Shown: positions 22,609 to 33,209 of the stretch, piece by piece
Position numbering within the stretch: position 1 is the first letter of the stretch
Layout of the letters: each line of letters opens with the position of its first letter
From: Mansonella perstans
Lineage: Eukaryota > Nematoda > Chromadorea > Rhabditida > Onchocercidae
DNA: 64,000 bases
Reading direction: 5' to 3'
NCBI GenBank assembly: GCA_037074765.1
Contig: JBAMDO010000167.1
Coordinates: 55,403 to 119,402, forward strand
Position numbers and translations under genes: made by a program
Notes under the pieces: generated by a model
Told to the model about the DNA's origin: nothing
The model's input: the letters and a program-made list of their open reading frames with translations, nothing else
The model's database searches: none

Positions 22609-24540
22609 TATGATCAGTTATTTGTGATACTTTCGTGCGACAACCTTTTTCTAGTCCTATATGAAACTCCAAAAAGGTTCTATTCATTCAAAGACCTCAA
22701 CTAAAATAAAATTTTCATATATCGTAAGGTTTATTTCATTTATTGACTTGCCAATTTTTTATGAATATTGCATATGGGATGTCATGTTCTAGTGACACAG
22801 TTCGCTATGTGTACGTCATGTGAAACTTCTCTGTAAGCAAATATCATATAATTTTGGCACTGAAGATATTTTTATTTCTTAATCACATTTCTTAGATGAT
22901 ATTCATTTGTTTTGCTTGACTTAGTTGTTGTGATTATTCATGCGTTGAGCAAACATTCAATAGTTGGTTTCCGTATTTTTTCCTAAAATGGCTTTATGTG
23001 TGTAGTAGAATTTTATAAAATAATACAGGGAAAAAACTATGCTTTTAATAGAACATGAAATGATAGTTATTTTCTTTCTTTTCCCATTTAATATTGTGAT
23101 AATTTTCCTTTGTAATTTTATATGCATTGTTCCATTCTTGAATATATATATTATACATTAACTTATCAACTACAGATATAGAGTTAGAGATGTAATTATT
23201 GATTTTTGCATGTTATTTAGTTAAAATATTGAATGAAATTTTAATTGTGTAGTGGTTTTAATTTTAGAGATTATCTAATTCTAGAGATTATAGAGTTTCA
23301 TTATACAAAATAAAACATGAATTATTGCAGTGAAAGAAATCATTTGGGAAATCATCTTTTTTTTTGGAAAAAAAGAAAGGGAAAAGAACTGATAAATGTT
23401 CTCTTCGAAGAAAGGAATTGATTTAAGCTTATCATGATAACATATCAATAAAGTGATAAGCTTACTGATTAATAGCTTTAAAAATGGAGTAGTTTTCTTG
23501 TTATAGCTTATTCTTTGATTGCAATGGTAGCAATGTAACAATGTGACATAGCAATTTGACATGTAAAAACTTAGAAATTCCAATATAAAATAAATTAACA
23601 TAAAAGTCTATTAAAACAGTATGATATTTATGCATGTTGTAATTTTTTTTATAATTTCTCTATTCTTTATAGACAGCTGCAAAAATTAGTAAAAATTCTA
23701 AAAGCTTATTGGAGCTTGCAGAAATAAGTTTTTGAAATCAAATATTATATTTTTAAATCTTAATTTTATTGGCATTGTATACGTGTGTGTGTGTGGGTGC
23801 GTGTGTTCGTGTATGTGTGCATACGCGTGTATATGCGCGTGTGTATGTGCTGTGTGTTTTGGATTGTGTGTGCGTGTGTCCGTTTATGTGTATGTATGTG
23901 TAGATACCTGTGTTTGTGCATGAATGCGTGTGTTTGTGTATGTGTATGTATGTGTGCATACCTGTGTTTGTGCATGTGAGTGCGTATGTTCGTGTGTGTG
24001 TGCATACTTATGTGTGTGTGTATGTGTTTTTATATATGCGTAATTGTTGATAGTATTCTATTCAGATTATTAATTTCAGGTAGGCAACATATAGCTACTG
24101 TCTTTAATTTCAGGTAGGCTACATATAGCTACTATCTTTTCTGTTTTTCAGGTAAACCAGATAATAAAAGGGTAAGATTTAGAAGAGTTTGAAGAATTTC
24201 AGTTATAATATACCTGTAGAAATGATATATAATGGATGAAAAAATGGCTAAATATGCATTGTTGGAATATAATATGGGCAAGTATATATCGTGCATATAT
24301 AAATATACGCATAATCAAATATGGGAAAATGAAAATGTATGATTTCATCGTTCGTTATTTTGCTATTATTTTATTATTATTATCACTAATTATTATTATT
24401 AATTAATCTATCCTAATATTAAGTAATTAATATTAATTAATGTATCGTAATTATTATTAACTAATTTGTTTAGTTTTATATAAAATTACATTTTATGGAA
24501 GTATTCTTATTTATGAGCAATAATTCTTAATTATTTTTCA
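22609..24540. other. Intergenic region with TG-rich repeat
   Basis: Probable 3' UTR of vha-14 (AATAAA-like at about 22704), then AT-rich DNA. 23780-24045 is an imperfect TG/TATG/TGCG microsatellite that generates Cys/Val-rich shadow ORFs. 24070-24142 has two diverged copies of a 37-38 bp unit beginning AATTTCAGGTAGG. No gene recognised. Confidence 0.6.
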
Positions 24541-25765
24541 TTTCTCAAGTAGCAAGTTTTGAATGTCCATAATTGGTATGATGGTCCGATAAGCTCAGGT
24601 ACCTGAGACAATTAAAAAAGAAGTATGGGAAACAAAACAGAGCAGAATTGGTTTATGGCAAGTCTTGGACGATTAAGATGTCCACTAAAATTCAATCAGA
24701 ATGATCATCCATTATTACATGAGAATCAGCTTATATCAAGTCAGATATGCCAATGCTTTTTCAATAATCAGTAGTGTGAAACAAGATTATGTTTGTGCCC
24801 ATCTCATTTTCTTCAGTATGATACTACAAAGAGGTCATGGCTGACCTTGACGAAGATTCGCTACCTACCGTACGATGGCAACTACTTATTCAAATTAAAA
24901 CGACTAAAAGTGCATACCAAAATCCCCGCAAGTTGCTCATACCGAAGCGACTATGCAGCATTTGACATTTTGTTTTGTGGAATCCGCCGAGCTGTTTAGT
25001 TCAATTACCTTGGCAGTGTTATTTCCGCTGACGCGATACGATCAACAAAGAGATAAAATAGATATAGAGTAGAATAGCTTGAGTATTCAAGACCTTCGGA
25101 AAACTCCATAAAAGGGTTGATTTACAACATCTGAAGAACAATATCAAAGTATTTATAGCATGGTACTACCGATTCTTTTCTATGGATTTGAATCCTAGAT
25201 CATCTATCGCTATCACCTGAGTTTCCTAGAACGTTTCTATCAATGATATCTCCGCTCAATCCTCTACAATCCAACTGCATTGATCATTCAAGAAATGAAA
25301 CGGTCTTTCAACAGGCAACAACCATCACCAGCACTTGAAGCAATGTTGCAGGTCTGCAGGATAGAGGATTACTGTCTTCTCGAGATTGTCCAATAAAGCG
25401 AACTTGTCATCGGTTCCCGCATGAGAAGTGACTCTAAGAAGCAATATATAAAGACTGTCTAAAGTAGTATGTTAATCTTAGTCAAACTTACTACCACAAA
25501 TGGTATATTGTAACGTCCAACTGGGAGATACAGAGACATCTCTATGACTGGCATGAAGACATGCAATTCATAATATTGCTATTTTCTTTTGAAATTATCT
25601 GCAGAATCAATTCCGAATACTTTATCGCATCATATGCAACCATACTTGCTTATCCCATATTGGTTTTCTTAATCACAAGCTAATCTGTGTCAAACATGGA
25701 TGAAATCCTGTAACATTTTTGTTGGTGAAGTTAAGCCATGATAACTGGGATACATACATATATAT
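24541..25765 (+). pseudogene. Decayed non-LTR (LINE) retrotransposon, 3' half of the reverse transcriptase ORF
   Basis: Translation in shifting plus-strand frames gives the order typical of RTE-like reverse transcriptases: SVKQDYVCAHLIFFSMILQR (from VKQGCVLAPTLFS), YRTxGNLF...RRLKxHTK, a TMQHLTFCF block, LGSVISADA near 25010-25030, VLPILFYGFES near 25160-25190, YHLSFLERFYQ, the PSPALEAML block near 25330, then YIKTV...LVKLT. Near 25630-25690 a Cys/His cluster (ICNHTCLSHIGFLNHKLIC) recalls the C-terminal zinc finger of such elements. Many stops and frameshifts are present and the catalytic YADD/FADD motif is not recognisable, so it is dead. The second half resembles the minus-strand fragment at 55.5-56.1 kb. 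The clade is inferred from motif order only. Confidence 0.8.
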
Positions 25766-26860
25766 ATGCCTGCTGCAAGAGGAGCAAATAAAACAATTCA
25801 TATTAGTATTCATAGAATTGATTTGTGCCCAAGTATATAGAGGGCTTAGAACCTTTTCCTCATTTCTCTTGGCTATTTGAATGGTAATATAAAAATTGCC
25901 AGCTGGGACTTATATCAAACAGTGTCACTTAATTACATATTCTTCTTTTTCTCCTCTCTCTTTCATAATAACATTTTTATCTTTACAGTTCATCAGTTCA
26001 TTATCAGAAGTATAGTTGAGTAATTTTATATGACACATCGATTTGTGATGACATTAATCTTTCTTGTCTTCTTCATCTTTTTCGATTCTTTTTTTTCTTA
26101 CTAAAATATTTTAATTTAAAATTTTTAATCAAATATTGCGTATACAATTTATTATCGAATAAAATGGAAAAAAATTTTTTTTTAAATCATTCCATCTCTG
26201 CAATATTTTTTAGTTTTTTTTTTTAATTTCATTTCCAATATTTGCCTGAGATGACATCATCAGTAATTATTCAATGTTTTTTAGTCTTTTTTTTTTAATT
26301 TTATTTCCAATATTTGCCTAAAATGATATCATCAATAATTAATTGTCACCATCATTACATTCATCAGCACGAATTTCATCAATTTTTTTTTCACTTTCTC
26401 CATTTGTCATCATGCAATAAATACCCTACTAAAATGTTTATAATGTCCAATGCAGTTCTTCTCTGAATACTAGTAGTTAGTAATGTCAAATTAATATATT
26501 ATATATAATTTTTCCGGAAATTTGTCATTGTCGTGAATTAGATATATTATATTCTATATTATACATGATTTTTCCGGGAATTTACCGTTGATATATTATA
26601 TCAACGGCAAATTTTTGCTAATCGAGGTAATAATATTTACTTTAACGAAATCAGTAATTAATCACTGAAACATTTTAATATTTCTTTAATTCCTTTATCG
26701 GTGGAAATTTATCTTTTCATATTATTTTATATATCTATCTCATAAACCGAGAGATATCGGTCGATGAAAATGCATAATTAATTTCGATAAATTTCGAGTT
26801 GAAGACTTTTTTTATTTGCAAGAATTTTTTACTTAAAAAAAATTTTTAAATTTTTTATAG
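25766..26860. other. Intergenic region upstream of the cytochrome b561 gene
   Basis: AT-rich. 26205-26340 holds two diverged copies of an about 75-bp unit (ATTTCCAATATTTGCCT). 26579-26613 is a near-perfect palindrome (15-bp arms, one mismatch, 5-nt loop). A 3' splice site (TTTTTTATAG) ends at 26860, 23 nt before the next ATG. Confidence 0.6.
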
Positions 26861-26883
26861 ACTTTCATTTTTTGTTTCGAATT

Positions 26884-29665
26884 ATGTCGTTATTCTATGA
26901 TTCATTCAAAATTTTAAACGATCAACAAAGTATGCGTCTGTTCAACGTTTTAGTGGGTCTTTCACAGGTTTTCGGTTAGTTTTTGATCTAAAAAAAGAAA
27001 ATAATTTTCCTTAATATTAATTACTTCAAATGTAGCTCAACTTTTTTAAAATAATTATTGATTTATTCGAAGCGTAAATTTTTCCAAAATATTATCTTCC
27101 CTTTTGCTTTGTTTTTTTCCATCTTTTCTTTAAGTTGAATTTTTCTTCTATTTTAAAATTCAAATTAAATTTTAGGCATTTGTGCAGTTTTTCTTGTCTC
27201 AATATGGATGTCTGCTTTTAATGATGGTTTTCAAACCAGTCTTAAATTTCACTATCATCCAACATTTATGGTAATGGGTATGATCTTCTTGACTGGCGAT
27301 GGTGAATTTTTTTTTTGTTTTAGCTTATTCTAGCTTATTAAAGCAAAGAATTTTTTGATAAGATTTAATAATAATTATTTGTACACATAATATTATGTTT
27401 CTGTAATTGTTTATTATTAGTGAGTCATTGATGTGTTAATTACAGTATGCTGAAAAATAATTCTACATTTGAACAATTTTCTTTTTTTTTGTTAAATCGA
27501 TACTAATTAATACTTTGTACTAATCAAATACATTGATTAGCCAATAAGGCAAATTGTTGTTCATTTTTTGCTAATTAGTACATTATACTAATTAAATGCA
27601 TTGATTAGCTTTGAAATATATTTTAATGTTTGGAATATTTTAATGCTTAATCTCCCATGACGATATTTTATTGAATTTTTAGGAATATTAGTTTATCGGG
27701 TTTTCCGACATGAACGAAAACGTTTCTCAAAGTCGCTTCATCTAATTTTACATTCGATGGTACTTATTTTTGCTATAATTGCATTAAAAGCAGTATTCGA
27801 TTCGCATAATAATCACAGAAATGAAAAAGGTGAACTGGATCCATTACCGAATATGTTTTCCCTACATTCATGGATCGGATTGTTTTTTGTTATCGCTTTT
27901 TTCGCACAGGTATCAATTTTCATGATTTATGTTGAATGCCTTTTATTTTATTTACTTTTTTTTTTTGAGCAAAATATGATAAATGAAAAATACAGTACCT
28001 TTTAATGATATTTTGATGTCTTCAAGTCTTTAATTTTGCTTGTAAATGTAACCGATTAAAATTTGAATTTAAAATTAGAAGCTAAATTTGAAATTTTTAA
28101 TTGAGTTTAAGGAAACTGAATTTTAAAATATGTTTCTCTCTTTTTTTTTATTAAATTGTTATTAAAATAGGTTAAAAATTTTCCCAGAAACATTAGATTT
28201 ATCAAAAAAGTTTTAATTTGAAATTTATAAATTAATAATTTTTAAATTATCAGCAATAGAATTATAATCGATATAATTGAAATTGAATAAAAGTGCATTT
28301 AGGAATTATTATTATTTAACTTTTAATTTTTTAATTTTAGTATTGTTTCGGCTTTACAACATTCTTTCTTCCGGGTTGGAGCACACCGATACGTCAATTG
28401 ATACTACCATATCATCAGGCATTCGGGCTTATCATCCTTTGCTTTCTTGCAATTACAGCTGTAATGGGAATTTCTGAGCAAGCTGCTTGGCATCATAAGT
28501 AAGTTTAAGTAAATCGATTCCATACTCGATTAATATATTATCAATTTTTTTTTCATTTGCATACTTTTTGCCAATTATATGATAATTATATGCTAATTAT
28601 ATGCCTTTGATATCTCTTTTATTCATCATGCTATTTCATTCAATTACATTTAATACTTTTATAAAGTTTTAATTTATATTCAATTAAATATGTATTCAAT
28701 TATAGATAATGATAATAGAGATGAATAGTGTGTGAGCAGAAAAAGTTATATAATAGGAAATGCAAAATAATAAAATTATTCTATAGTATAAAAATAATCG
28801 ATGATAATATAACTATTCTGCAGTAGTAATAATAATCAAAGGACTATTCTATAGTAGTAATAATAAGTAATAAAACTATTTTATAGCAGTAATCAAAGAT
28901 AATATAACAAATAATATTAAATAATAATAGTAATAACGATAATAGTAGTAAAATAAAAAAATCACTAATAATAATTCTTATTAATAACAATTAATGACAA
29001 AAACAGAAAGTATGCAATGGTAAAAATAAGTAAAAGTAATAATAATACTTGGCAACTTTTCAGTACGCTATAAATTTTATAATTCATTAATAATTAATAG
29101 TGGTTATTAATTACAATTAATAACAAAAATGAAAGATGTGCAGCAATAACGTAATATTAATAATAATAATAATAATAGTAATAATAAAAATAATATTAAA
29201 TTCAAAACCTAATTAATCGATAAGTTTATTTCAAATCTTGATAAATTTTTGGCATTATTATTTTTTTTTTTTTTGACAGTTGGAAAAAAATTTCGATGTA
29301 ATAATGTCATAATCATTTAATAAATCTATTTTGTAATTTCCAGTTATAGATGTTGGATTGTTGATCAGGTACTATGCAGTCAGAATTTATTTTAAAATTA
29401 ATTTATAATTTCCAATTATAGATGTTGGACTGTTGATCAGGTACTATGCAGTTAGAATCTATTTTAAAATTAATTTATAATTTCCAATTATAGATGTTGG
29501 ACTGTTGATCATATACTGTGCAGTCAGCAACTGCTTAGTACTCTACTTGGTATTTCCATACTTCTGTATGTTATGTGCATTTTATTGCTCATTCTAAATC
29601 CACGATGGCGTCGTGAACCGTTACCCGAAGAAGAAACATTGCATCGTTTGACCAATATCGATTAA
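26884..29665 (+). CDS. Cytochrome b561 family transmembrane ferrireductase
   Basis: Ascorbate-dependent transmembrane electron carrier with two b haems, which reduces extracytoplasmic ferric iron or monodehydroascorbate. Exons 26884-26974, 27176-27301, 27683-27909, 28341-28498, 29494-29665 join in frame to 257 residues. Six hydrophobic segments are visible, at about residues 22-42, 57-74, 92-110, 132-149, 172-191 and 212-235. The haem-ligand His pattern is present: KFHYHPTFMVMG (H56/H58), LHLILH (H92/H96), SLHSW (H134) and PYHQAFG (H173). The N-terminus is short, without a signal peptide. The C-terminal tail is short and acidic (PLPEEETLHRL). A 3' splice site 23 nt upstream suggests trans-splicing. 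The 5' end of exon 5 and its acceptor exist in three tandem copies, of which only the last continues into exon. Which paralogue (CYB561, CYBRD1-like) cannot be decided. Confidence 0.93.
29331..29527 (+). repeat. 72-bp tandem repeat (2.7 copies) across the exon 5 acceptor of the b561 gene
   Basis: The unit contains intron DNA, an acceptor TTATAG and the first nucleotides of exon 5 (ATGTTGGACTGTTGATC). Units are spaced exactly 72 bp (exon start equivalents at 29350, 29422 and 29494). Copies 1 and 2 read GATCAGGTACTATG where the functional copy reads GATCATATACTGTG, so each decoy carries both an acceptor and a CAG-GTACTA donor. Confidence 0.92.
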
Positions 29666-30606
29666 ATTGATCATTTTTGCTTCATTTGTATTTGTGTATT
29701 TCATTTTAATACAAGAAATTATCATGTTATATTTATTCATTAATAATTAAAATCATTATTAATTAACTATCAGTTATTTGTCATACATTTCAATCATTTA
29801 TTAACCCGAAAGCATTCTTAACTCTATTTTCTTCATGCTTAAAATTATTCCTAAGAATGAATTGATCGATAGATTTATTTTAAATTTTTTCTAGTCATCT
29901 TTTAATGGCACTAAATAACTTTTTGAAGCTAAAAAATTAATACTTAGCTAGAGATATGGATTAGTATGAAGTATGATGATGTGAATCTTCAGATTTGAAT
30001 TCAAATGATTTTAATAATTGAATATTTAATTTTAAATATCGAAATTTCTAATCAAAATTATTGATAATTTTTGCTAAAGACAAATTGTTCGATTCATTAG
30101 CGTTACTTTAACTTTTTCTTTTTTTTTGAATATAAGCATTTGAATTGGTCAGTATTTTATACCAATTTTTAAAATTTCAAAATTTTTTGGTTTTTTTCAT
30201 TTTTTAAGAATTTATATAGCTAAATATATTTTTTATCATATATTATCACAGTAAGAGATTAAACTGTTTCTTACTTTACTTCAATTATTCTTACTATTTC
30301 TTACTTTACTTTTATATTCTATTATTTCTTACTTTTACTCTATTTCTTACTCTCGATAACTTTTATTAGTGTAGTTTGATAAGTCTTAAGGTAAATGTTA
30401 CTCACTTAAACATATGAAATTATCTTGTAGCTCTCAAAATATTATTTGGAATAAAAATATCTTTATTAATTCCATGATCCTTCAAATCTTCAATTGATTA
30501 TAATGATCTCAATGATTACTGCAATTATCAATGTAATATTATCAGCTTCACATTCACCATATTAGTGATTACATTATCACTAAATCATTTTCCTTGTGAT
30601 TTTCAG
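29666..30606. other. Intergenic region between b561 and the MSP relic
   Basis: AT-rich, with TTATTTCTTACTTT-type short repeats around 30255-30350. The MSP relic is preceded by an intron-like TTTTCAG but no first exon is recognisable upstream. Confidence 0.5.
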
Positions 30607-30880
30607 ATTACCAATGCTGGGAATGTTGTATTGGTTGGGCTATTAAAACCAGTATGAAACCACTATGCGTCGTTTAGGTGTTGTGGTTGTATTTTGTTTC
30701 CCAAAAGAAAATTTTCTTATAACAGTTTTATGCGACATGATGTTCGAAAAATATTAACAACGATCGTATCGTCATCTTATGTGGGACTGTTACATACTGG
30801 ATAAAGTCTCAAGAACAATTACGCTATGAATAATTTCAGAATGATCGCAAAAGTCTATCGATCCAATATAATCGGTAAAA
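30607..30880 (+). pseudogene. Decayed major sperm protein exon 2
   Basis: Aligns along its length with exon 2 of the intact MSP gene at 32925-33209, starting at the same splice position (TTTTCAG then ATTACCAATGCTGG). Identity is high in patches (GGTTGGGC.ATTAAAAC, CGTTTAGGTGTTG, CCAAAAGAAAAT, TTAACAACGATCGTATCG) but small indels shift the frame, and stops such as the TGA in AGTATGAAACC appear early. Exon 1 is missing. It lies in the same orientation 2.3 kb upstream of the intact gene, so it is a dead tandem duplicate and not a retrocopy, because it keeps the intron acceptor. Confidence 0.9.
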
Positions 30881-30995
30881 TGTGCATGACTTTACTTATC
30901 CGTTCAATTGTAATCATTTGAATTCATCCGTATTATCCCTTTATTATTCGAATAAAGTGATATTTGATCATACAAATGAATTCAGTTGTGATTTA

Positions 30996-31469
30996 ATGAC
31001 AAAACCATCAGTTGAAATAACTACGGTATCATTATAATTATGACACCATTATAATTACGGTATTATTGTGATTGTGGTATTATTATGATTACAGTGCTAT
31101 TTTAATTACGGCATTATTGTAACTACGATATTATCATAATTACGGTATTATTAATTATGTATGATTTTTAAAACAATTTCAAAAAATAATAAATTCATTT
31201 TTTCTGTGATCGTTCAATTTTTTCTGGAAGATTATCAATGAAGTGTAAAGTTTTTATTTTACACATTAAAGTATTTTGACAACGCAAACAAACTATTAGA
31301 GCGTTCTTGATTAGAGAGTGTCATTAATATTGTTACTGATCAGAGTGTCACTGATAGAAATTGATAGTTGGTTGATGAGATCGATCGATTGGAAAGGGAA
31401 AATAATAGCAATAAAGAGATTGAAAGATTTGCAGCTTTTAAAAAATTGAAATCTTTATTGCCACAGTAA
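30996..31469 (+). CDS. Possible two-exon small coiled-coil protein (43 residues)
   Basis: Exon 1 30996-31025 (MTKPSVEITT, donor GTATCA) joins in phase 0 to exon 2 31368-31469 (LVDEIDRLERENNSNKEIER, then FAAFKKLKSLLPQ and TAA). An acceptor GAATTCAG ends 10 nt before the ATG, as for a trans-spliced short gene. Exon 2 has balanced codon use, no low-complexity sequence and a heptad-like charged helix, unlike the AT-rich surroundings. Its acceptor (AAATTGATAG) is weak. The intron is filled by an about 18-bp TATTATNATTA-type tandem repeat. It lies between the MSP relic and the intact MSP gene. I do not recognise a family. It could be the last exon of a larger gene whose 5' part was disturbed by the MSP duplication. 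Confidence 0.4.
31026..31160 (+). repeat. Degenerate ~18-bp tandem repeat (GGTATTATNATAATTAC type)
   Basis: About seven imperfect copies of an 18-bp unit, inside the intron of the small coiled-coil candidate. Confidence 0.75.
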
Positions 31470-32510
31470 AATAATTGCTGATTAATTATCACTAGCAGAA
31501 AAATTTCGAATCAAGCTTAATTGTTTCAATAAATGATTTCAGATCACTTTTTTTGATCTTTCGAATTTATAATTAAATCAATTTTTTTTTATAATTAAAT
31601 CAATATAATTAAATCAATTTTTTGTTAAATTGATTTAATTATATTCAAATTAAGTTGCGCGGAATTTTCGAAAAAGTTAAAAAGTGACGTGGGTAGTAGA
31701 AATGAGCAAAAAAATTGTAGCCTACGTCAAAAGTGTCAAAAATGAGCGTTCGTTTGCAATCCTAATTAAATTAATTGCAATTCTAACAAATTTTTAGACA
31801 AATTTTACGACTCAAATTTTTTCACATTTACGATTCATTTATAATAATCTAATCACTCTTCTCTCTACTTCTCTCTTTCTTTCTTTCTCTGTCCCTCTCT
31901 CTTTCTTTTCCTCTCTTCACGACAATTTAAGATGTGCATAAATTTTGTATGAATTTTTACATTTTTGAAATATTTGATTTTTGAAAGCTAATTCTATCAC
32001 AGTCAATTTTCAGTACTTGTTTTTTTTTTTTATTAGCTGGACTTTTTTTTCCAGAGCTGAATTAGAACGAAGGAGAGAGAGAGAATAGAGAAAAAGAGAA
32101 AGAGAAAAACAAAGAGAAGCCAATTTTAGATAAATTTAAAAGTAGTGTTTGTTTTTTTTGTTCGAAAAAAATAAATAAATATTCGTTTAATTTTTGAAAT
32201 TTTTAATTTGTTAAATTTTTAACTATTTAAAATCTTTGCTCCATCCTGCACTAATCAAGAGATTCTAGTAGAGTCTCATCACTTTTCTGTAATCAATCAA
32301 GCAACTAGTATAATTGAATTTTATTTGAGATAATAATTTTCTTGAATCATTTCATTTTGAAATGATTCAAGATGAAATGAAGGTTTATTTAACTGAAATT
32401 TTGCATTAAATCTTTTTGAATTCTAAATTTAGGAATAATTATTCAAATCTTTTTTTTGTCAATATGTATGAGAATAAATTTTAAATTTATGCAAATTTTT
32501 TCCAAATAAA
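31470..32510. other. Intergenic region upstream of MSP
   Basis: AT-rich. A 15-bp-arm hairpin (TAATTAAATCAATTT and its complement) lies at about 31600-31635. Polypyrimidine runs are at 31856-31920 and purine runs at 32070-32115. A 32-codon ORF at 31702-31797 is noted but unsupported. Confidence 0.45.
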
Positions 32511-32516
32511 ATAATT

Positions 32517-32523
32517 TATAAAA
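32517..32523 (+). promoter_or_regulatory. TATA-like box upstream of MSP
   Basis: TATAAAA lies 81 nt before the MSP ATG. MSP genes are generally expressed from compact TATA-like promoters with GATA-factor sites in spermatocytes. AGATAA at about 32325 is a possible GATA site. Confidence 0.45.
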
Positions 32524-32603
32524 GCTACTGACAAACAAAATTTAGCTATATTAATTGCTGGTTGGTTACAAGAAGGTTTAAAAGACTCTACTGGGATCTT
32601 CTA

Positions 32604-33209
32604 ATGGCGCAATCAGTTCCACCTGGTGATATTCATACACAACCGGGGTCGAAGATTGTCTTTAACGCTCCATACGATGATAAACATACGTACCATATTA
32701 AGGTGGTTCCTCTTTCACTAGTTGATCGTCATCATCAGATAAATGATGATTAGAATCAAGAAAGAATGGTGATAACTTTTTGGAAGAATGCGGTAACATT
32801 GAATCAGATGTACTGAGGAATGATGATACCATTGAATCAAATATATTGAGAAATGCGGTACCATTGAACCAGTAAAGTGAATGAATCTCTTTACAATTCT
32901 CCTAGTGGTAATAAAAATTTTCAGATTACCAATGCTGGTGGACGTCGCATTGGTTGGGCAATTAAAACAACCAATATGCGCCGTTTAGGTGTTGATCCAC
33001 CATGTGGTGTCCTGGATCCAAAAGAAAATGTTCTTATGGCGGTTTCATGCGATACATTCGATGCAACAAAAGAAGATATCAACAATGATCGTATCACCAT
33101 CGAATGGACTAACACACCTGATGGTGCTGCTAAACAATTTCGCCGTGAATGGTTCCAGGGTGATGGTATGGTTCGTCGTAAGAACCTTCCGATCGAGTAC
33201 AATCTCTAA
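32604..33209 (+). CDS. msp: Major sperm protein (MSP), two exons
   Basis: Nematode-specific Ig-fold protein. It polymerises to drive amoeboid sperm crawling and, when released, signals oocyte maturation. Exon 1 32604-32702 encodes 33 residues ([20 protein letters not shown] start). Exon 2 32925-33209 encodes 94 residues ([48 protein letters not shown], ending YNL). The total is 127 residues, exactly the canonical MSP length, and the sequence is close to textbook MSP throughout, so it is probably functional. The intron is at the position known for filarial MSP genes. C. elegans msp genes are intronless. A polyadenylation signal AATAAA lies at 33316-33321. The intron contains an imperfect about 37-bp repeat (GGTACCATTGAA). 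A dead copy of exon 2 lies upstream. Confidence 0.97.

Noticed and set aside
23732..24005. Overlapping Cys/Val- and His/Thr-rich ORFs on both strands
   Set aside because: They are translations of a TG/CA microsatellite.
31702..31797. 32-codon ORF MSKKIVAYVKSVKNERSF
   Set aside because: No splice or leader context and its second half is AT-rich. Too short to support.
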